A DNA stretch of 64,000 nt from Methylopumilus universalis. GTDB lineage: Bacteria; Pseudomonadota; Gammaproteobacteria; Burkholderiales; Methylophilaceae. The stretch lies in the NCBI RefSeq assembly GCF_006363895.1, contig NZ_CP040953.1; one strand, written 5' to 3'. The notes beneath the pieces are model-generated. The model saw only the letters and a list, made by a program, of their open reading frames with translations. It did no database searches and had not been told where the DNA came from. Positions 18,177-27,197 of this stretch are shown here, piece by piece. Numbering within the stretch: position 1 is the stretch's first letter; every line of letters begins with the position of its first letter. A program made the position numbers and the translations under genes.

Positions 18177-19409
18177 TTATCTTTTTTTAGATTTTTGAGA
18201 AATTTGCGTGAATAATGAAAGTAATTTTTTAGCGAAGAAATTCATATCATAATTTGCTTGAAAAAAATCATATGCTCTTTCCCCCACTTTAAAGCGCTCA
18301 GTATCATTTAAATTGTAAAGTTTTAAAATAATACTTGCTAATTTTTCTGAGTCTGATGAGTCACAGACAAAACCAAGCTTATTCTTTTTTACAATCCTCG
18401 AAATTAAACCTGAACTCGATACAATTATAGGGCGTGACGCAGCCAAATAAGCCTGAAATTTTCCAGGAATTGTCACATTTAAGTGTTTTTCATCCTTCAA
18501 GCCAATATATAAGCCCTTTGCGAAAAAAAATAGCTCTGCCATCGAGCTAAATGGGAGTCGATTGAAGAAATGAATATTTTTCAATTTTTTTTCAATAATC
18601 ATTTTCTTAATTCTTAAAGAATCTGATCCACCACCAACAATCAGAATCTTTATCATTTTATGTTCTGCGAGCAGCTCAGCAGCCGTAACTAAAGTTTTTA
18701 AGTCTTGAGCAAAACCTACATTTCCTGCATAAACAATACAAAAGTTTGTGTTCAAAATTAAACGTAATTTTTTAGGGAGTGAATGCTCTTTATAAATAAG
18801 TCTTTTTATAGAGTTAGGAAAATAAACCATTTTTGTTGATGTAAGTTTTTTAACATAAGGTAAAAAAGATTTAGACTGAATTAGTAATAGGTCAGCTTGT
18901 TTGTATATTAATTTAACTACCCCTGTTAACAATCTTAAAAAGATATTATTTTTGACGTAGCCAGATGAAATAACAGATTCTGGCCATAAGTCTTGAATCC
19001 AAATAAATAAAGTAGCTTTTTTTAAAAATTTTAAGGGTATGGCAGGTATTGCAGCAGTAATAGGTGAAGGAGCAAATACCAAAATACAATCAATCTTCTT
19101 AAAAAGAAATAAAAAAAATCCAAAAATAGAAGCGTTAAATACAAAACTTAAGTAAGTTAATGACAAACTCAAAAAAGAATTTTTTACTCGAGGAAAAGAT
19201 GGGATGCGATAAACTGTAACACCTTGATAATTTTCTATTACAAACCTATAGCTCTTGTATTTTTTGTATTTTGAACCTGCTGGATAAGATGGGTTTGATG
19301 TTAATACTGAAATATTTGCTCCTTGCTCGGCTAGCGCAATCGCAAAATCATTTATAATAAAATGTTCAGGATAAAAATATTGGGAAACTATTAGAATATT
19401 ATTATTCAT
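18177..19409 (-). CDS. wbuB: Glycosyltransferase family 4, WbuB-type (candidate L-FucNAc transferase)
   Basis: 410 residues with a GT-B fold. Motifs include ILIVSQYFYPEHFIINDFA, LTSNPSYPAGSKYKKY, FIWIQDLWPESV and the C-terminal IPGKFQAYLAASRPII. These are those of WbuB, the L-FucNAc transferase encoded next to fnlABC in several O-antigen clusters. Its gene is 1 bp from fnlB, the same neighbourhood. A hydrophobic stretch near residues 85-110 may be membrane-associated. Donor specificity is inferred from context only. Confidence 0.82.
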   Translation of the reverse strand: MNNNILIVSQYFYPEHFIINDFAIALAEQGANISVLTSNPSYPAGSKYKKYKSYRFVIENYQGVTVYRIPSFPRVKNSFLSLSLTYLSFVFNASIFGFFLFLFKKIDCILVFAPSPITAAIPAIPLKFLKKATLFIWIQDLWPESVISSGYVKNNIFLRLLTGVVKLIYKQADLLLIQSKSFLPYVKKLTSTKMVYFPNSIKRLIYKEHSLPKKLRLILNTNFCIVYAGNVGFAQDLKTLVTAAELLAEHKMIKILIVGGGSDSLRIKKMIIEKKLKNIHFFNRLPFSSMAELFFFAKGLYIGLKDEKHLNVTIPGKFQAYLAASRPIIVSSSGLISRIVKKNKLGFVCDSSDSEKLASIILKLYNLNDTERFKVGERAYDFFQANYDMNFFAKKLLSLFTQISQKSKKR

Positions 19410-20638
19410 TAAATTTTTTTGATTTTATAAAAATTAAGAATGCCAAATAAATAGATCAACATAAAAAACTGCGAGCTACTATAACTTGGCTCTTTAAGTA
19501 AAATACCTAAAAATAGAAAGAAAGAAAAAAATAAAATAAAAATATAGTCTGTTTCCTCGTTTTTTAATTTTATATTTTCTAAAAAAGAAAAATACTTACT
19601 TAAAAAAAATAGAAGGATTACTCCGGTACCAAAAATCCCGCATTCAATAATAAGCCTCCAAAGCATTGAATATGAGTCTGTTAAGTTTAAATTTCCATAG
19701 CCTAAACTATCCAATGATTGCGAGCACAATGACTCGAAAGTAAAATACCCTGTCGAACCAAAGCCAAGCCCAAAAAAAATTGATTTATTTAAAGACGAAA
19801 TAGCTTGATCAAATCCGCGGAGCCATGATAACAATGAAAGATTCATTGATTTATCATGATCAAAAAAATTACAAGCGGAAAAATTAGCTTTGCTTAAAGC
19901 AGACAGAAGCAAAATGAAAAAACATAACCCAAAAAATCCAATAATAATTAACATTAATTTTTTTGCATTATTTTTAATTAAAAAAATGATGGATAACATT
20001 ATTAAAAAAGTAAATATTTGCATTGACTTAGTTAAAAATCCAAAAAATAAAAATACTAAAAATAAAAAAATATTACTTTTTGAAAAAAAATTCCCAAATA
20101 GTAATTTGGCAAGAAAACCTATAGCCATTGCATAGTAAAATAAACCAGCATAGCTTGGTTCTTCAAAAAAACCCATAACTCTTGGTTGGTTTAAAAAAAA
20201 TTTCTGAAACAAGCTAATGCTTAGCGAGAAAATGCCGGCATATAAAATTGAATTTGTTATAGTTTTAAGCTTTAATTGATTAAAATAACCTGACTTAAAT
20301 ACATAGATTGAAAAGGAAATCCATATCATCGAAGAAATTAACCTTCGAATAGGCGCTACATCAAAAAAACTTAATAAAAAAAGCTCGTATATTGTTAATA
20401 AAAAAATAAATAATATAACCTTATTTTTCTTGTAAAATTCCCCAGGAAAAATAAGTAGCGCACCAATAGAAAATAAAAAAATTGAAAAATCATATCGGCC
20501 GCCATAAAATCTGAACGAAAGACTTTGAATTGGGTAGCTAATAATTGCTAAAATTAATAAGAAATTACCAACGCGATTACTTAAAGCTTTAATCATAAAA
20601 AAAATTTTTAACAAACTGCTTTGGTGTATAAATAGCAT
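19409..20638 (-). CDS. wzy: O-antigen polymerase-like membrane protein (Wzy candidate)
   Basis: 409 residues with 10-12 hydrophobic helices and a loop containing GFFEEPSYAGLFYYA, a motif seen in Wzy-type polymerases. A second loop near residues 270-310 has GLGFGSTGYFTFESLCSQSL. It probably joins repeat units in the periplasm after flipping. Two starts are possible. ATG 20638 has AGAGG just upstream but overlaps the preceding gene by 50 bases. ATG 20596 (MIKALSNRVG) reduces the overlap to 8 bases but has no ribosome site. I kept the first. Confidence 0.8.
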   Translation of the reverse strand: MLFIHQSSLLKIFFMIKALSNRVGNFLLILAIISYPIQSLSFRFYGGRYDFSIFLFSIGALLIFPGEFYKKNKVILFIFLLTIYELFLLSFFDVAPIRRLISSMIWISFSIYVFKSGYFNQLKLKTITNSILYAGIFSLSISLFQKFFLNQPRVMGFFEEPSYAGLFYYAMAIGFLAKLLFGNFFSKSNIFLFLVFLFFGFLTKSMQIFTFLIMLSIIFLIKNNAKKLMLIIIGFFGLCFFILLLSALSKANFSACNFFDHDKSMNLSLLSWLRGFDQAISSLNKSIFFGLGFGSTGYFTFESLCSQSLDSLGYGNLNLTDSYSMLWRLIIECGIFGTGVILLFFLSKYFSFLENIKLKNEETDYIFILFFSFFLFLGILLKEPSYSSSQFFMLIYLFGILNFYKIKKI

Positions 20639-21650
20639 TATCCTCTTGTTTAAGCTTCATAAATCTTTTAACGGAGTTTGCAATAGAATTTGGTGAGCGA
20701 GGATCGAATGTCTCTTTTGGACAAATAAAATCTCTAACATAGTCTAACTCAGATGCGATGATTGGTAAGTTAAAAAACCTAGACTCAACCAATGGTAGGC
20801 CGAATGATTCAAATAAAGATGGATAAATTAAGGCGTCAACTCTTTTATACATCGCTAAAATTAATTTATGGGAAATTGTGCCATAGTTAATTATTCTTAA
20901 ATTATTAATTTTTATATTTTCAACAATCATTGAATGGAGGCGCGGGTATTTTGATTTGTTTACTGTAAGATAAAGCATTGGAAAAATTCCTTCCTCTGCT
21001 AAAAGAGCCCAAGCCTTTATCAAAGCTTTGTGATTTTTATGCTCTTCACCAGAAGCAACATATATAAATTTATAAGTCTTTATTTTACCAATGGCATTCA
21101 AAGACTTATTTTTATTTACATTTATGTTTTTAGTTTTGAGGTTTGTGAAAGGAAAGACGCCTGAACGTTTTAGTTTGGGTATTTTTTTATTTAATAATTC
21201 TCTCATTGTTGGAGATTGAACTATATAAAAGTAATCATTGGAGGCACAGATTTTAAAAAAAATTCTTTGTAAAAACACTTTGAACCTAAAATTTTTAGAA
21301 TTAATTTCACAACGATCAATCAAATAGCGATTTTGAAGGAAAACATATACCTTTCCTTTATTTTTTAATACTGGGGGAAAATTACCAAAGCATAACAATT
21401 GGTCCCTTGATGAAACTTTAATAAAAAGCCATAATTCAAGCAAAAATCTGCTAAAGATAGTTGACTTTACACATGCAATTTTGACGTTTGAGGGTATTTT
21501 GGTTGTAATCTTGACGTCAGTATTTGCGACCACTTTAACATTGATTTTAGAATCAAAAGCCTCTAACAAATCATTAAGTTGTCGAACTCCACCATCCGAA
21601 TAAATATTCAAGGCATTTATATATAATTTGCTAAAATTATTTTTATTCAT
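20589..21650 (-). CDS. Glycosyltransferase (GT-B, GT1/GT4 type)
   Basis: 353 residues. The N-terminus LYINALNIYSDGGVRQLNDLL suggests a glycine-rich acceptor loop. The C-terminal domain has YKFIYVASGEEHKNHKALIKAW and ALIYPSLFESFGLPLVESRF, which holds the E-x7-E motif of retaining GT4 enzymes. It likely adds an internal sugar of the repeat unit at the cytoplasmic face. Donor and linkage cannot be predicted. It overlaps the upstream GT2 gene by 8 bases. Confidence 0.82.
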   Translation of the reverse strand: MNKNNFSKLYINALNIYSDGGVRQLNDLLEAFDSKINVKVVANTDVKITTKIPSNVKIACVKSTIFSRFLLELWLFIKVSSRDQLLCFGNFPPVLKNKGKVYVFLQNRYLIDRCEINSKNFRFKVFLQRIFFKICASNDYFYIVQSPTMRELLNKKIPKLKRSGVFPFTNLKTKNINVNKNKSLNAIGKIKTYKFIYVASGEEHKNHKALIKAWALLAEEGIFPMLYLTVNKSKYPRLHSMIVENIKINNLRIINYGTISHKLILAMYKRVDALIYPSLFESFGLPLVESRFFNLPIIASELDYVRDFICPKETFDPRSPNSIANSVKRFMKLKQEDNAIYTPKQFVKNFFYD

Positions 21651-22407
21651 AACGCCTCATAAAGATTAGAAATTTGTTAATAAAAAAAGTAACGAAAGAT
21701 CTAACATAAAAAAGAATTGCAAGCCCCAATCCAAAATTTTCAGATATTCTCAATGAATTGAAGCTTTCTTTAAAAACCCTCCAGGGCATTGTCCTACTAA
21801 GCCCATGAGCACCTATGAATACTATATCTTTTGAAATAAACTTTGCTTTAATTGATTTTCCGTTTTGCACAAAAAAATCATAATCGCCTGCAATTTTATA
21901 TTTACTATCAAATACTTGGCCATTTTTAAATAAACTTTTATGGTGCATGGATCCTATATGAATAAATCTCATCCCTTTCCAAAGATTCTTAAACACGAAT
22001 GGTGCGCCAATAGTTTTAACTTTTTTTTCGCCGTCGATAATCCTTGCGCGCGCGCATATAAAATTTATTTTTGGGTAGCTTGCATGCTCCATAAGAATAT
22101 TCATTGATTCTTTAGACGCCCAAATATCATCCGCACCAATAAATGCCACCCAATTTCCTGTTACTTTTTTTAGGGCTTTATTCCAGGCATCGTAAATACC
22201 ATGATCCTTTTCAGACTTCCAGTAAGATATCCTCGAGTCAAATTTTTTTAAAATCTCAATGGTTTCATCAGTTGAACCGCCGTCAATAATAATAATTTCC
22301 ATATTAGGATAGTTAAGCTTAAATATCGAATGCAAACATTTTTCTATAGTTTTTCCTCCGTTAAGAACAGAGATAACTATAGATACTTTATTGTCATTTG
22401 ATAGCAT
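21643..22407 (-). CDS. Glycosyltransferase family 2 (WcaA-like)
   Basis: 254 residues with a GT-A fold. The N-terminus VSIVISVLNGGKTIEKCLHSI is followed by IIIDGGSTDETIEILKKF and the metal-binding region AFIGADDIWAS. A C-terminal hydrophobic segment (about residues 228-248) may anchor it to the membrane. It is an inverting transferase that would add one sugar to the lipid-linked intermediate. It is 4 bp downstream of galE, so galactose or GalNAc is a reasonable but unproven donor. Confidence 0.87.
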   Translation of the reverse strand: MLSNDNKVSIVISVLNGGKTIEKCLHSIFKLNYPNMEIIIIDGGSTDETIEILKKFDSRISYWKSEKDHGIYDAWNKALKKVTGNWVAFIGADDIWASKESMNILMEHASYPKINFICARARIIDGEKKVKTIGAPFVFKNLWKGMRFIHIGSMHHKSLFKNGQVFDSKYKIAGDYDFFVQNGKSIKAKFISKDIVFIGAHGLSRTMPWRVFKESFNSLRISENFGLGLAILFYVRSFVTFFINKFLIFMRRYE

Positions 22408-22411
22408 AAGA

Positions 22412-23383
22412 TCAAAATCTGGAATTTATTTCCCAGGCCCACGCGTGATTAATAATATCTTCAATATTGAAAAATTTTGGAACCCAAGCTAAATCATTTT
22501 TGATTTTATTAGAATTAGAAATTAACACAGGAGGGTCACCATGGCGTCTTGGGCCAATATTGATTTTAATTTTTTTTCTAACTACAGCTTCTGCCACTTT
22601 AACAATCTGTTTTGTAGAATATCCATTTCCATTTCCTAAATTATAAGAACAAGTTTCACCTCCTGATATTAGGTAATTTGCTGACAATAAATGAGCGTCA
22701 CATATATCTAAAACATGAATATAATCACGAATACACGTTCCATCTGCTGTATCATAATCATCGCCAAAAATGATAAACTCTTGATCGTGTTTTGCAGCCT
22801 GAAGAACAAGTGGAATTAAGTGTGTTTCTGGATCATGAAGCTCGCCTATTTTCCCATCAAGAGACGCCCCGGCGGCATTAAAATAACGAAGTGATACAGA
22901 CCTTATACCATAAGCAATACTGTAATCATTTAATATAGACTCTATTATACTTTTAGATCGGCCATAAGGATTAATTGGAGCTTGCACATGCCTTTCATCA
23001 ATAGGCAAGTAATTGGGGATACCAAAAACTGATGCGCTAGAAGAAAAAACCAAATTTGATATTTCGAATTTATTAAGCGCGTTAAGTAGATTAATTGTGC
23101 CTATTAAATTATTACTATAATACTTTGCTGGATTTATAACTGACTCACTTACAAGGCTCGCACCAGCAAAATGCATCACCACATCAAATTCGTTAGCAGC
23201 AAAAACAGAGTCTAAAAATTCCTTATCACACAAACTTCCAATAACTATATTGGCTCCAAGAACTGATTTTTGAAATCCGGTTGATAAATCATCTAATACC
23301 ACTACTGAATTCTTATGCTCAATAAGCATTCTCACCATATGAGAACCTATATATCCAGCACCTCCCGTAACTAATACTTTAAT
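22412..23383 (-). CDS. galE: UDP-glucose/UDP-GlcNAc 4-epimerase GalE with a probable ATT start
   Basis: From ATT 23383 the protein is 323 residues and begins with KVLVTGGAGYIGSH, the conserved NAD-binding start of GalE. An ATG at 23338 would remove this essential glycine motif. No ATG, GTG or TTG occurs upstream in frame before the stop at 23411-23413. GAGGA at 23395-23391 is 7 bases from the ATT, which is ideal spacing. The rest is intact: the catalytic YGRSKSIIE (YxxxK), SSSASVFG, RYFNAAGAS and GDDYDTADGTCIRDYIH. It interconverts UDP-Glc and UDP-Gal, or the GlcNAc/GalNAc forms. Function is secure; the start codon is inferred. Confidence 0.88.
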   Translation of the reverse strand: MKVLVTGGAGYIGSHMVRMLIEHKNSVVVLDDLSTGFQKSVLGANIVIGSLCDKEFLDSVFAANEFDVVMHFAGASLVSESVINPAKYYSNNLIGTINLLNALNKFEISNLVFSSSASVFGIPNYLPIDERHVQAPINPYGRSKSIIESILNDYSIAYGIRSVSLRYFNAAGASLDGKIGELHDPETHLIPLVLQAAKHDQEFIIFGDDYDTADGTCIRDYIHVLDICDAHLLSANYLISGGETCSYNLGNGNGYSTKQIVKVAEAVVRKKIKINIGPRRHGDPPVLISNSNKIKNDLAWVPKFFNIEDIINHAWAWEINSRF

Positions 23384-23416
23384 TTTATAATCCTCTTTTC
23401 GTATTAATTTTTATAA

Positions 23417-24442
23417 TTACTGTAATACTTGCTCGTATAAATTTTTGTATGAATTGCCAATATTAGCTCGCCTACATTTTTCAATAATTTCTTTAGGCAC
23501 AAGATGATTACTTGGTGAGTCAATTATTTTTTTAAGTCCATTAGTGATAGCGTCAATGCTTGTCGGAGATACCAATCTTCCATTAGTGAAATATTCTTGT
23601 TGAGCATAAGGAAGATCGCCTAAGAGAAGAGGCTTTCCAGCTGCCGCTGCTTCTAAAGCCGAAATTGGCTGAGTTTCATTATGACTTGGAAGCGCAAAAG
23701 CAATACAATTTTTATATGCTGAAGCTAAAGCCTCTGAGCCAGGTTTTAGATTTTGTATCCATATCATATTTTTAACTCCGCTCATCTCATCTTTTAGGGC
23801 TTTAGCATAATCATCTTCTCCAATCATGCTGCTACCTACTATCAATAGAGGAAGTCCAAGTTTTCGACATGCCCTGACCAATAACAATTGATTTTTTCTT
23901 TTGCAAATGTTGCCAGTACAAAGTATGTAGTTTTTTATATCAATTTCAAAGTCATGGGCATTTGAAGGGGGATCAAAAAATATGTCTTCCACTATATTTG
24001 GAATGATGTGTATTTTATCTTGAGGGATGTTTAATATAAGATGGGCATATTTTTTTTGTTGCGAGTTAACGACAGCTATAGCCGATAACCAATTTAGCAT
24101 TTGAAATTTTAGTCTAGAGGAGCCGGTTAATCTTGAAAAAAAATTGCGCAAATAATTTACATGGGAATAATTAGATAAAAGCATTGTCATGATTAATTTT
24201 TTGTCAGATAGATATGCCCATTTTGCAGTTTGAAAATGACTTATTTCAAAACCCCAAAAATGAGTAATATTAAAATTATTTGTTTGAGACCAGGGGTCAA
24301 GTGGGGACGCATCAATCCCTATATCGCGAACAGCTGCCATTGCATTAATCATTTGCAATTCAAACCCACCAAAAGCAAAACAATGTGGTTGAACTGGTAC
24401 CATGCGAACTGCAACACGTTTTGGCGTATGATTAATTTCCAT
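23417..24442 (-). CDS. Glycosyltransferase family 4
   Basis: 341 residues. The N-terminal domain includes VRMVPVQPHCFAFGGFELQ. The C-terminal nucleotide-sugar domain has DIKNYILCTGNICKRKNQLL and SALEAAAAGKPLLLGD, which carries the E-rich motif of GT4. It would act in the cytoplasm on the growing repeat unit. It overlaps the upstream methyltransferase gene by 11 bases and ends 33 bases before the galE ATT start. Base composition begins to rise around here compared with the genes to the left. Confidence 0.83.
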   Translation of the reverse strand: MEINHTPKRVAVRMVPVQPHCFAFGGFELQMINAMAAVRDIGIDASPLDPWSQTNNFNITHFWGFEISHFQTAKWAYLSDKKLIMTMLLSNYSHVNYLRNFFSRLTGSSRLKFQMLNWLSAIAVVNSQQKKYAHLILNIPQDKIHIIPNIVEDIFFDPPSNAHDFEIDIKNYILCTGNICKRKNQLLLVRACRKLGLPLLIVGSSMIGEDDYAKALKDEMSGVKNMIWIQNLKPGSEALASAYKNCIAFALPSHNETQPISALEAAAAGKPLLLGDLPYAQQEYFTNGRLVSPTSIDAITNGLKKIIDSPSNHLVPKEIIEKCRRANIGNSYKNLYEQVLQ

Positions 24443-25238
24443 TTTTATTCATAAATACATTGTTATGTCCAACTGCGCCAATAAAGTCCAATTCTTTCAT
24501 CGCAAAATTTTCAACAACTCTTGATGGGCCAATGTGACCGGCAAATGAAAAGGATGGAGGAATATAATCGGTATAAAGACTAGAGTCATCTATCACCAAG
24601 ATACCTCCCTTGGCTAATGAGTCTTTACAGTGCAAATAGTCCGACAAGACCACATCGTAGTCATGATTACCATCAATGTATATTAAGTCCCATTTATGAC
24701 ATCTGATATAGTCTATAGCCTTCTTGTCTGTAGAATAATAACTCATAAAATTTGGCTCTAACAAATGAAACTTACGATGAGACTCGAGAGTATCTTCAAG
24801 ATAGTCTAAATTTGCCAAATAGTTGCTCACATGATCTCCAGCTGGAGAAAATGGAGATATGCCATGCACTTCACATTTAAATCCATTTAATTTCGATATA
24901 AGACCCCAAAGGGAGCAAACTTGGCCACGATAAACCCCAATTTCCAAAACCAATTTGGGTTTAAACTCTCGAAATATAGTCCACCACATAGCGTGAAAAG
25001 CATCTTCACCAAAACCCCTCATATCTTGACTAAAATACCGCCTATGCTGAAGAATTTCTTTGGGAGCTATATGCCATAAATAATGATGCATATAGTTGTA
25101 GAGGTCATTTCGCGATGGGAATTGCTTCACAGCCTCCGTAAAAGACATGTCCTTGGAAAATTTTTTGCGACTAACCCCATAAAGTTTTTGGTCAAAATTA
25201 GCTCTTATCCGAGCTAGCAATTTAAGAAAAAAAAACAT
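24432..25238 (-). CDS. Class I SAM-dependent methyltransferase-like protein (Methyltransf_24 type)
   Basis: 268 residues. A lysine-rich N-terminus is followed by a Rossmann domain with motif I VLEIGVYRGQVCSLW (about residue 97) and YIDGNHDYDVVLSDYLHC. GGILVIDDSSL comes later. This layout resembles the CmcI/Methyltransf_24 families found in polysaccharide loci, where they may O-methylate sugars. No substrate can be named. It overlaps the downstream GT4 gene and may be translationally coupled to it. Confidence 0.75.
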   Translation of the reverse strand: MFFFLKLLARIRANFDQKLYGVSRKKFSKDMSFTEAVKQFPSRNDLYNYMHHYLWHIAPKEILQHRRYFSQDMRGFGEDAFHAMWWTIFREFKPKLVLEIGVYRGQVCSLWGLISKLNGFKCEVHGISPFSPAGDHVSNYLANLDYLEDTLESHRKFHLLEPNFMSYYSTDKKAIDYIRCHKWDLIYIDGNHDYDVVLSDYLHCKDSLAKGGILVIDDSSLYTDYIPPSFSFAGHIGPSRVVENFAMKELDFIGAVGHNNVFMNKNGN

Positions 25239-25286
25239 TCAGGCCCCCAGCATTTCTGAAAATTAAAGATCATAGATTCACTTCAT

Positions 25287-26168
25287 CTAAAAGTGAGACT
25301 CTCTTTTAGAATCAGGAATTCCGTCTAAAGAAGCAGAGGCTGTAATCTCATCTGATACACCGCCAGTTTTCCAAAGCCAGCTTATGTAATCCCCATGCTT
25401 ATCCCAAATATATTTTCTATTCCGGCAGTGAATACGTCTCACTTCTGACAAAAACTTTTTACTCCTCCTAGTCCCTCCCCAGGCTACATCTGACTTGAAT
25501 CTGAGCGGAAACAAACCATTAACAAAACCCTCTTTCATAGCCCTTAAACAATACTCAGGATCATCATATCCGTATGGGGCTAGAGCTTCATCTAACAAAC
25601 CAATTTTTGATTTAACACTCCACGGAATTATATTGGGTCCATTTATTGCACTCATTCTGTGATAAAACTTCTCATTATCACCAACCTTAAATTCTTGATT
25701 GTCAGCTTCATTCATTATGAAATCTGTTTCACTTATCATCGGCATGATAGTCCGCATTTTTATCCTATCGACCATAGAGGCTGACTTTACATTGGATGCA
25801 AGTCTCAGCGAAACAATACCTAATCTAGGACCCATTCTATGATACAAATCAGATATTTTTGATTCAAAACTCTCGTCATCGAGAATGATGTCATCCTGCA
25901 TAATTACAGAAAATCCTCTTTCTACTAATTTAAGGCCAGCATTTACAGAACGAAGCATATGAACATTAGGCATGTGAATTTTAATAACATCCCGCCCAGT
26001 ATTTTTAATGAAGGTATCTACCACTTCTTCAGACCTATCAGTGCACCCGTCTATCACAGTATAAATTTTCGAATTCTTAGAAGCGCATCGGTCAAGCCCT
26101 TCTAAAGTTAAGGGTAAAATATCTTCTTTATTAAAAATTGGTACAATGTAATTAAAAAAATCAACCAA
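25287..26168 (-). CDS. Glycosyltransferase family 2
   Basis: 293 residues with GT-A motifs NYIVPIFNKEDILPLTLEGL, TVIDGCTDRSEEVVDTF and the metal-site region VIMQDDIILDDE. A later WSVKSKIGLLDEALAPYGYDD segment resembles the acceptor side of GT2 enzymes. The start codon is TTG (26168) with an AGG-containing site upstream; no ATG is available near this N-terminus. It overlaps the STELLO-like gene by 8 bases. Donor unknown. Confidence 0.83.
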   Translation of the reverse strand: MVDFFNYIVPIFNKEDILPLTLEGLDRCASKNSKIYTVIDGCTDRSEEVVDTFIKNTGRDVIKIHMPNVHMLRSVNAGLKLVERGFSVIMQDDIILDDESFESKISDLYHRMGPRLGIVSLRLASNVKSASMVDRIKMRTIMPMISETDFIMNEADNQEFKVGDNEKFYHRMSAINGPNIIPWSVKSKIGLLDEALAPYGYDDPEYCLRAMKEGFVNGLFPLRFKSDVAWGGTRRSKKFLSEVRRIHCRNRKYIWDKHGDYISWLWKTGGVSDEITASASLDGIPDSKRESHF

Positions 26169-27180
26169 TTGATCTACCTAAGCCTTTCAGACATTCTTTG
26201 CTAAAAATCTCAAACAACTTCAGATTAACATCTGGCAAATCACCTGTTTCAACCAAAAGCTCTAATAACGATAAAAAAGTACCTGCAGCGTTTTCTCCAG
26301 TAACCCTGGAGAAATCACGGCACCATTTATCACTAAATTTATAAAGATCCAACTCCAATTCAAAATCACGAAGAAGATCATGAAAATTTCTTCTCTGGTA
26401 TACAACAGGACTAGAGTATGCGAGAGTAAATCCAGAACTCCATAGTGAGGAGAGACTCATATAACCTCGAAGAATATCAGTTACTCTGTCGGTTTTACCA
26501 ACTGGTAAAAACATTAGTGGATAAAGTTCGGGGAGCCACAGCGTTGCCTGTGAGTTAAATGGGCAATAGTTATTCTTAGCTAATCGGAAAGTGCGATTCC
26601 GCGCAAAAAATACAGGTTCGTTATGTGTCATCCTGTAAATCGCATCAACATCAGGATCCTCATCAGCTAGGTACTGCATTACACCCCATGGCAAACCCTG
26701 ATTGTCAAATTGAACATTATTGTCACTCACTGCCGCAATACTGCCTAGAGGATATCCTCTAGGCCAACAGCCTTTTGCTCCAAAGTTCGAATAAATATTA
26801 ACCCATCCTTTTGATGAAGAGACGGTCTCTCCAACCATGAGCCCTCCAACTATATCTGCATCAACCCTAGAAGATGAGTCAGGATATGGAATGTTGTCGT
26901 CATCACTTTCAAAAATCGCCTCTGCGCCATTTCTAAAAGCATACAAGTAACCAAACATTTTTCTCAAATAAGTATTCTCTGGAATAAAATTCGCAAATTC
27001 AGGAAATAATTTAAGCTGATCTTCAATTGAAAGGTAGACAACATTTTCGCAAGCCCAATCTTTGGGTGATTTACGATCACCAACAACGACAGTTGTCCAG
27101 CCTGACCATTTGGCGAATTCACGCACTGCATCAGTAGGTGGGTTAATTGAAGTAATCACAATAAATTTTTTATTATTCAT
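26161..27180 (-). CDS. STELLO-like (DUF288) glycosyltransferase
   Basis: 339 residues from ATG 27180. That start is preferred over an upstream one at 27282 because it begins MNNKKFIVITSINPPTDAV, has GGAAA upstream and removes an 85-base overlap with the flippase gene. FVVxTSINxPT-like and VVVGDRKSPKDW motifs at the N-terminus and FESDDDNIPY (aspartate-rich, DxD-like) resemble the STELLO/DUF288 family, known from plant cell-wall proteins and found in bacterial glycan loci. A glycosyltransferase-like role on the repeat unit is inferred. The assignment is by recall of motifs. Confidence 0.68.
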   Translation of the reverse strand: MNNKKFIVITSINPPTDAVREFAKWSGWTTVVVGDRKSPKDWACENVVYLSIEDQLKLFPEFANFIPENTYLRKMFGYLYAFRNGAEAIFESDDDNIPYPDSSSRVDADIVGGLMVGETVSSSKGWVNIYSNFGAKGCWPRGYPLGSIAAVSDNNVQFDNQGLPWGVMQYLADEDPDVDAIYRMTHNEPVFFARNRTFRLAKNNYCPFNSQATLWLPELYPLMFLPVGKTDRVTDILRGYMSLSSLWSSGFTLAYSSPVVYQRRNFHDLLRDFELELDLYKFSDKWCRDFSRVTGENAAGTFLSLLELLVETGDLPDVNLKLFEIFSKECLKGLGRSIG

Positions 27181-27197
27181 AAAAGTTTCCGCTTTTT

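Noticed and set aside
22412..23383. galE as a frameshifted or truncated pseudogene
   Set aside because: The entire domain, including the N-terminal glycine motif, is in one open frame; only the start codon is unusual.
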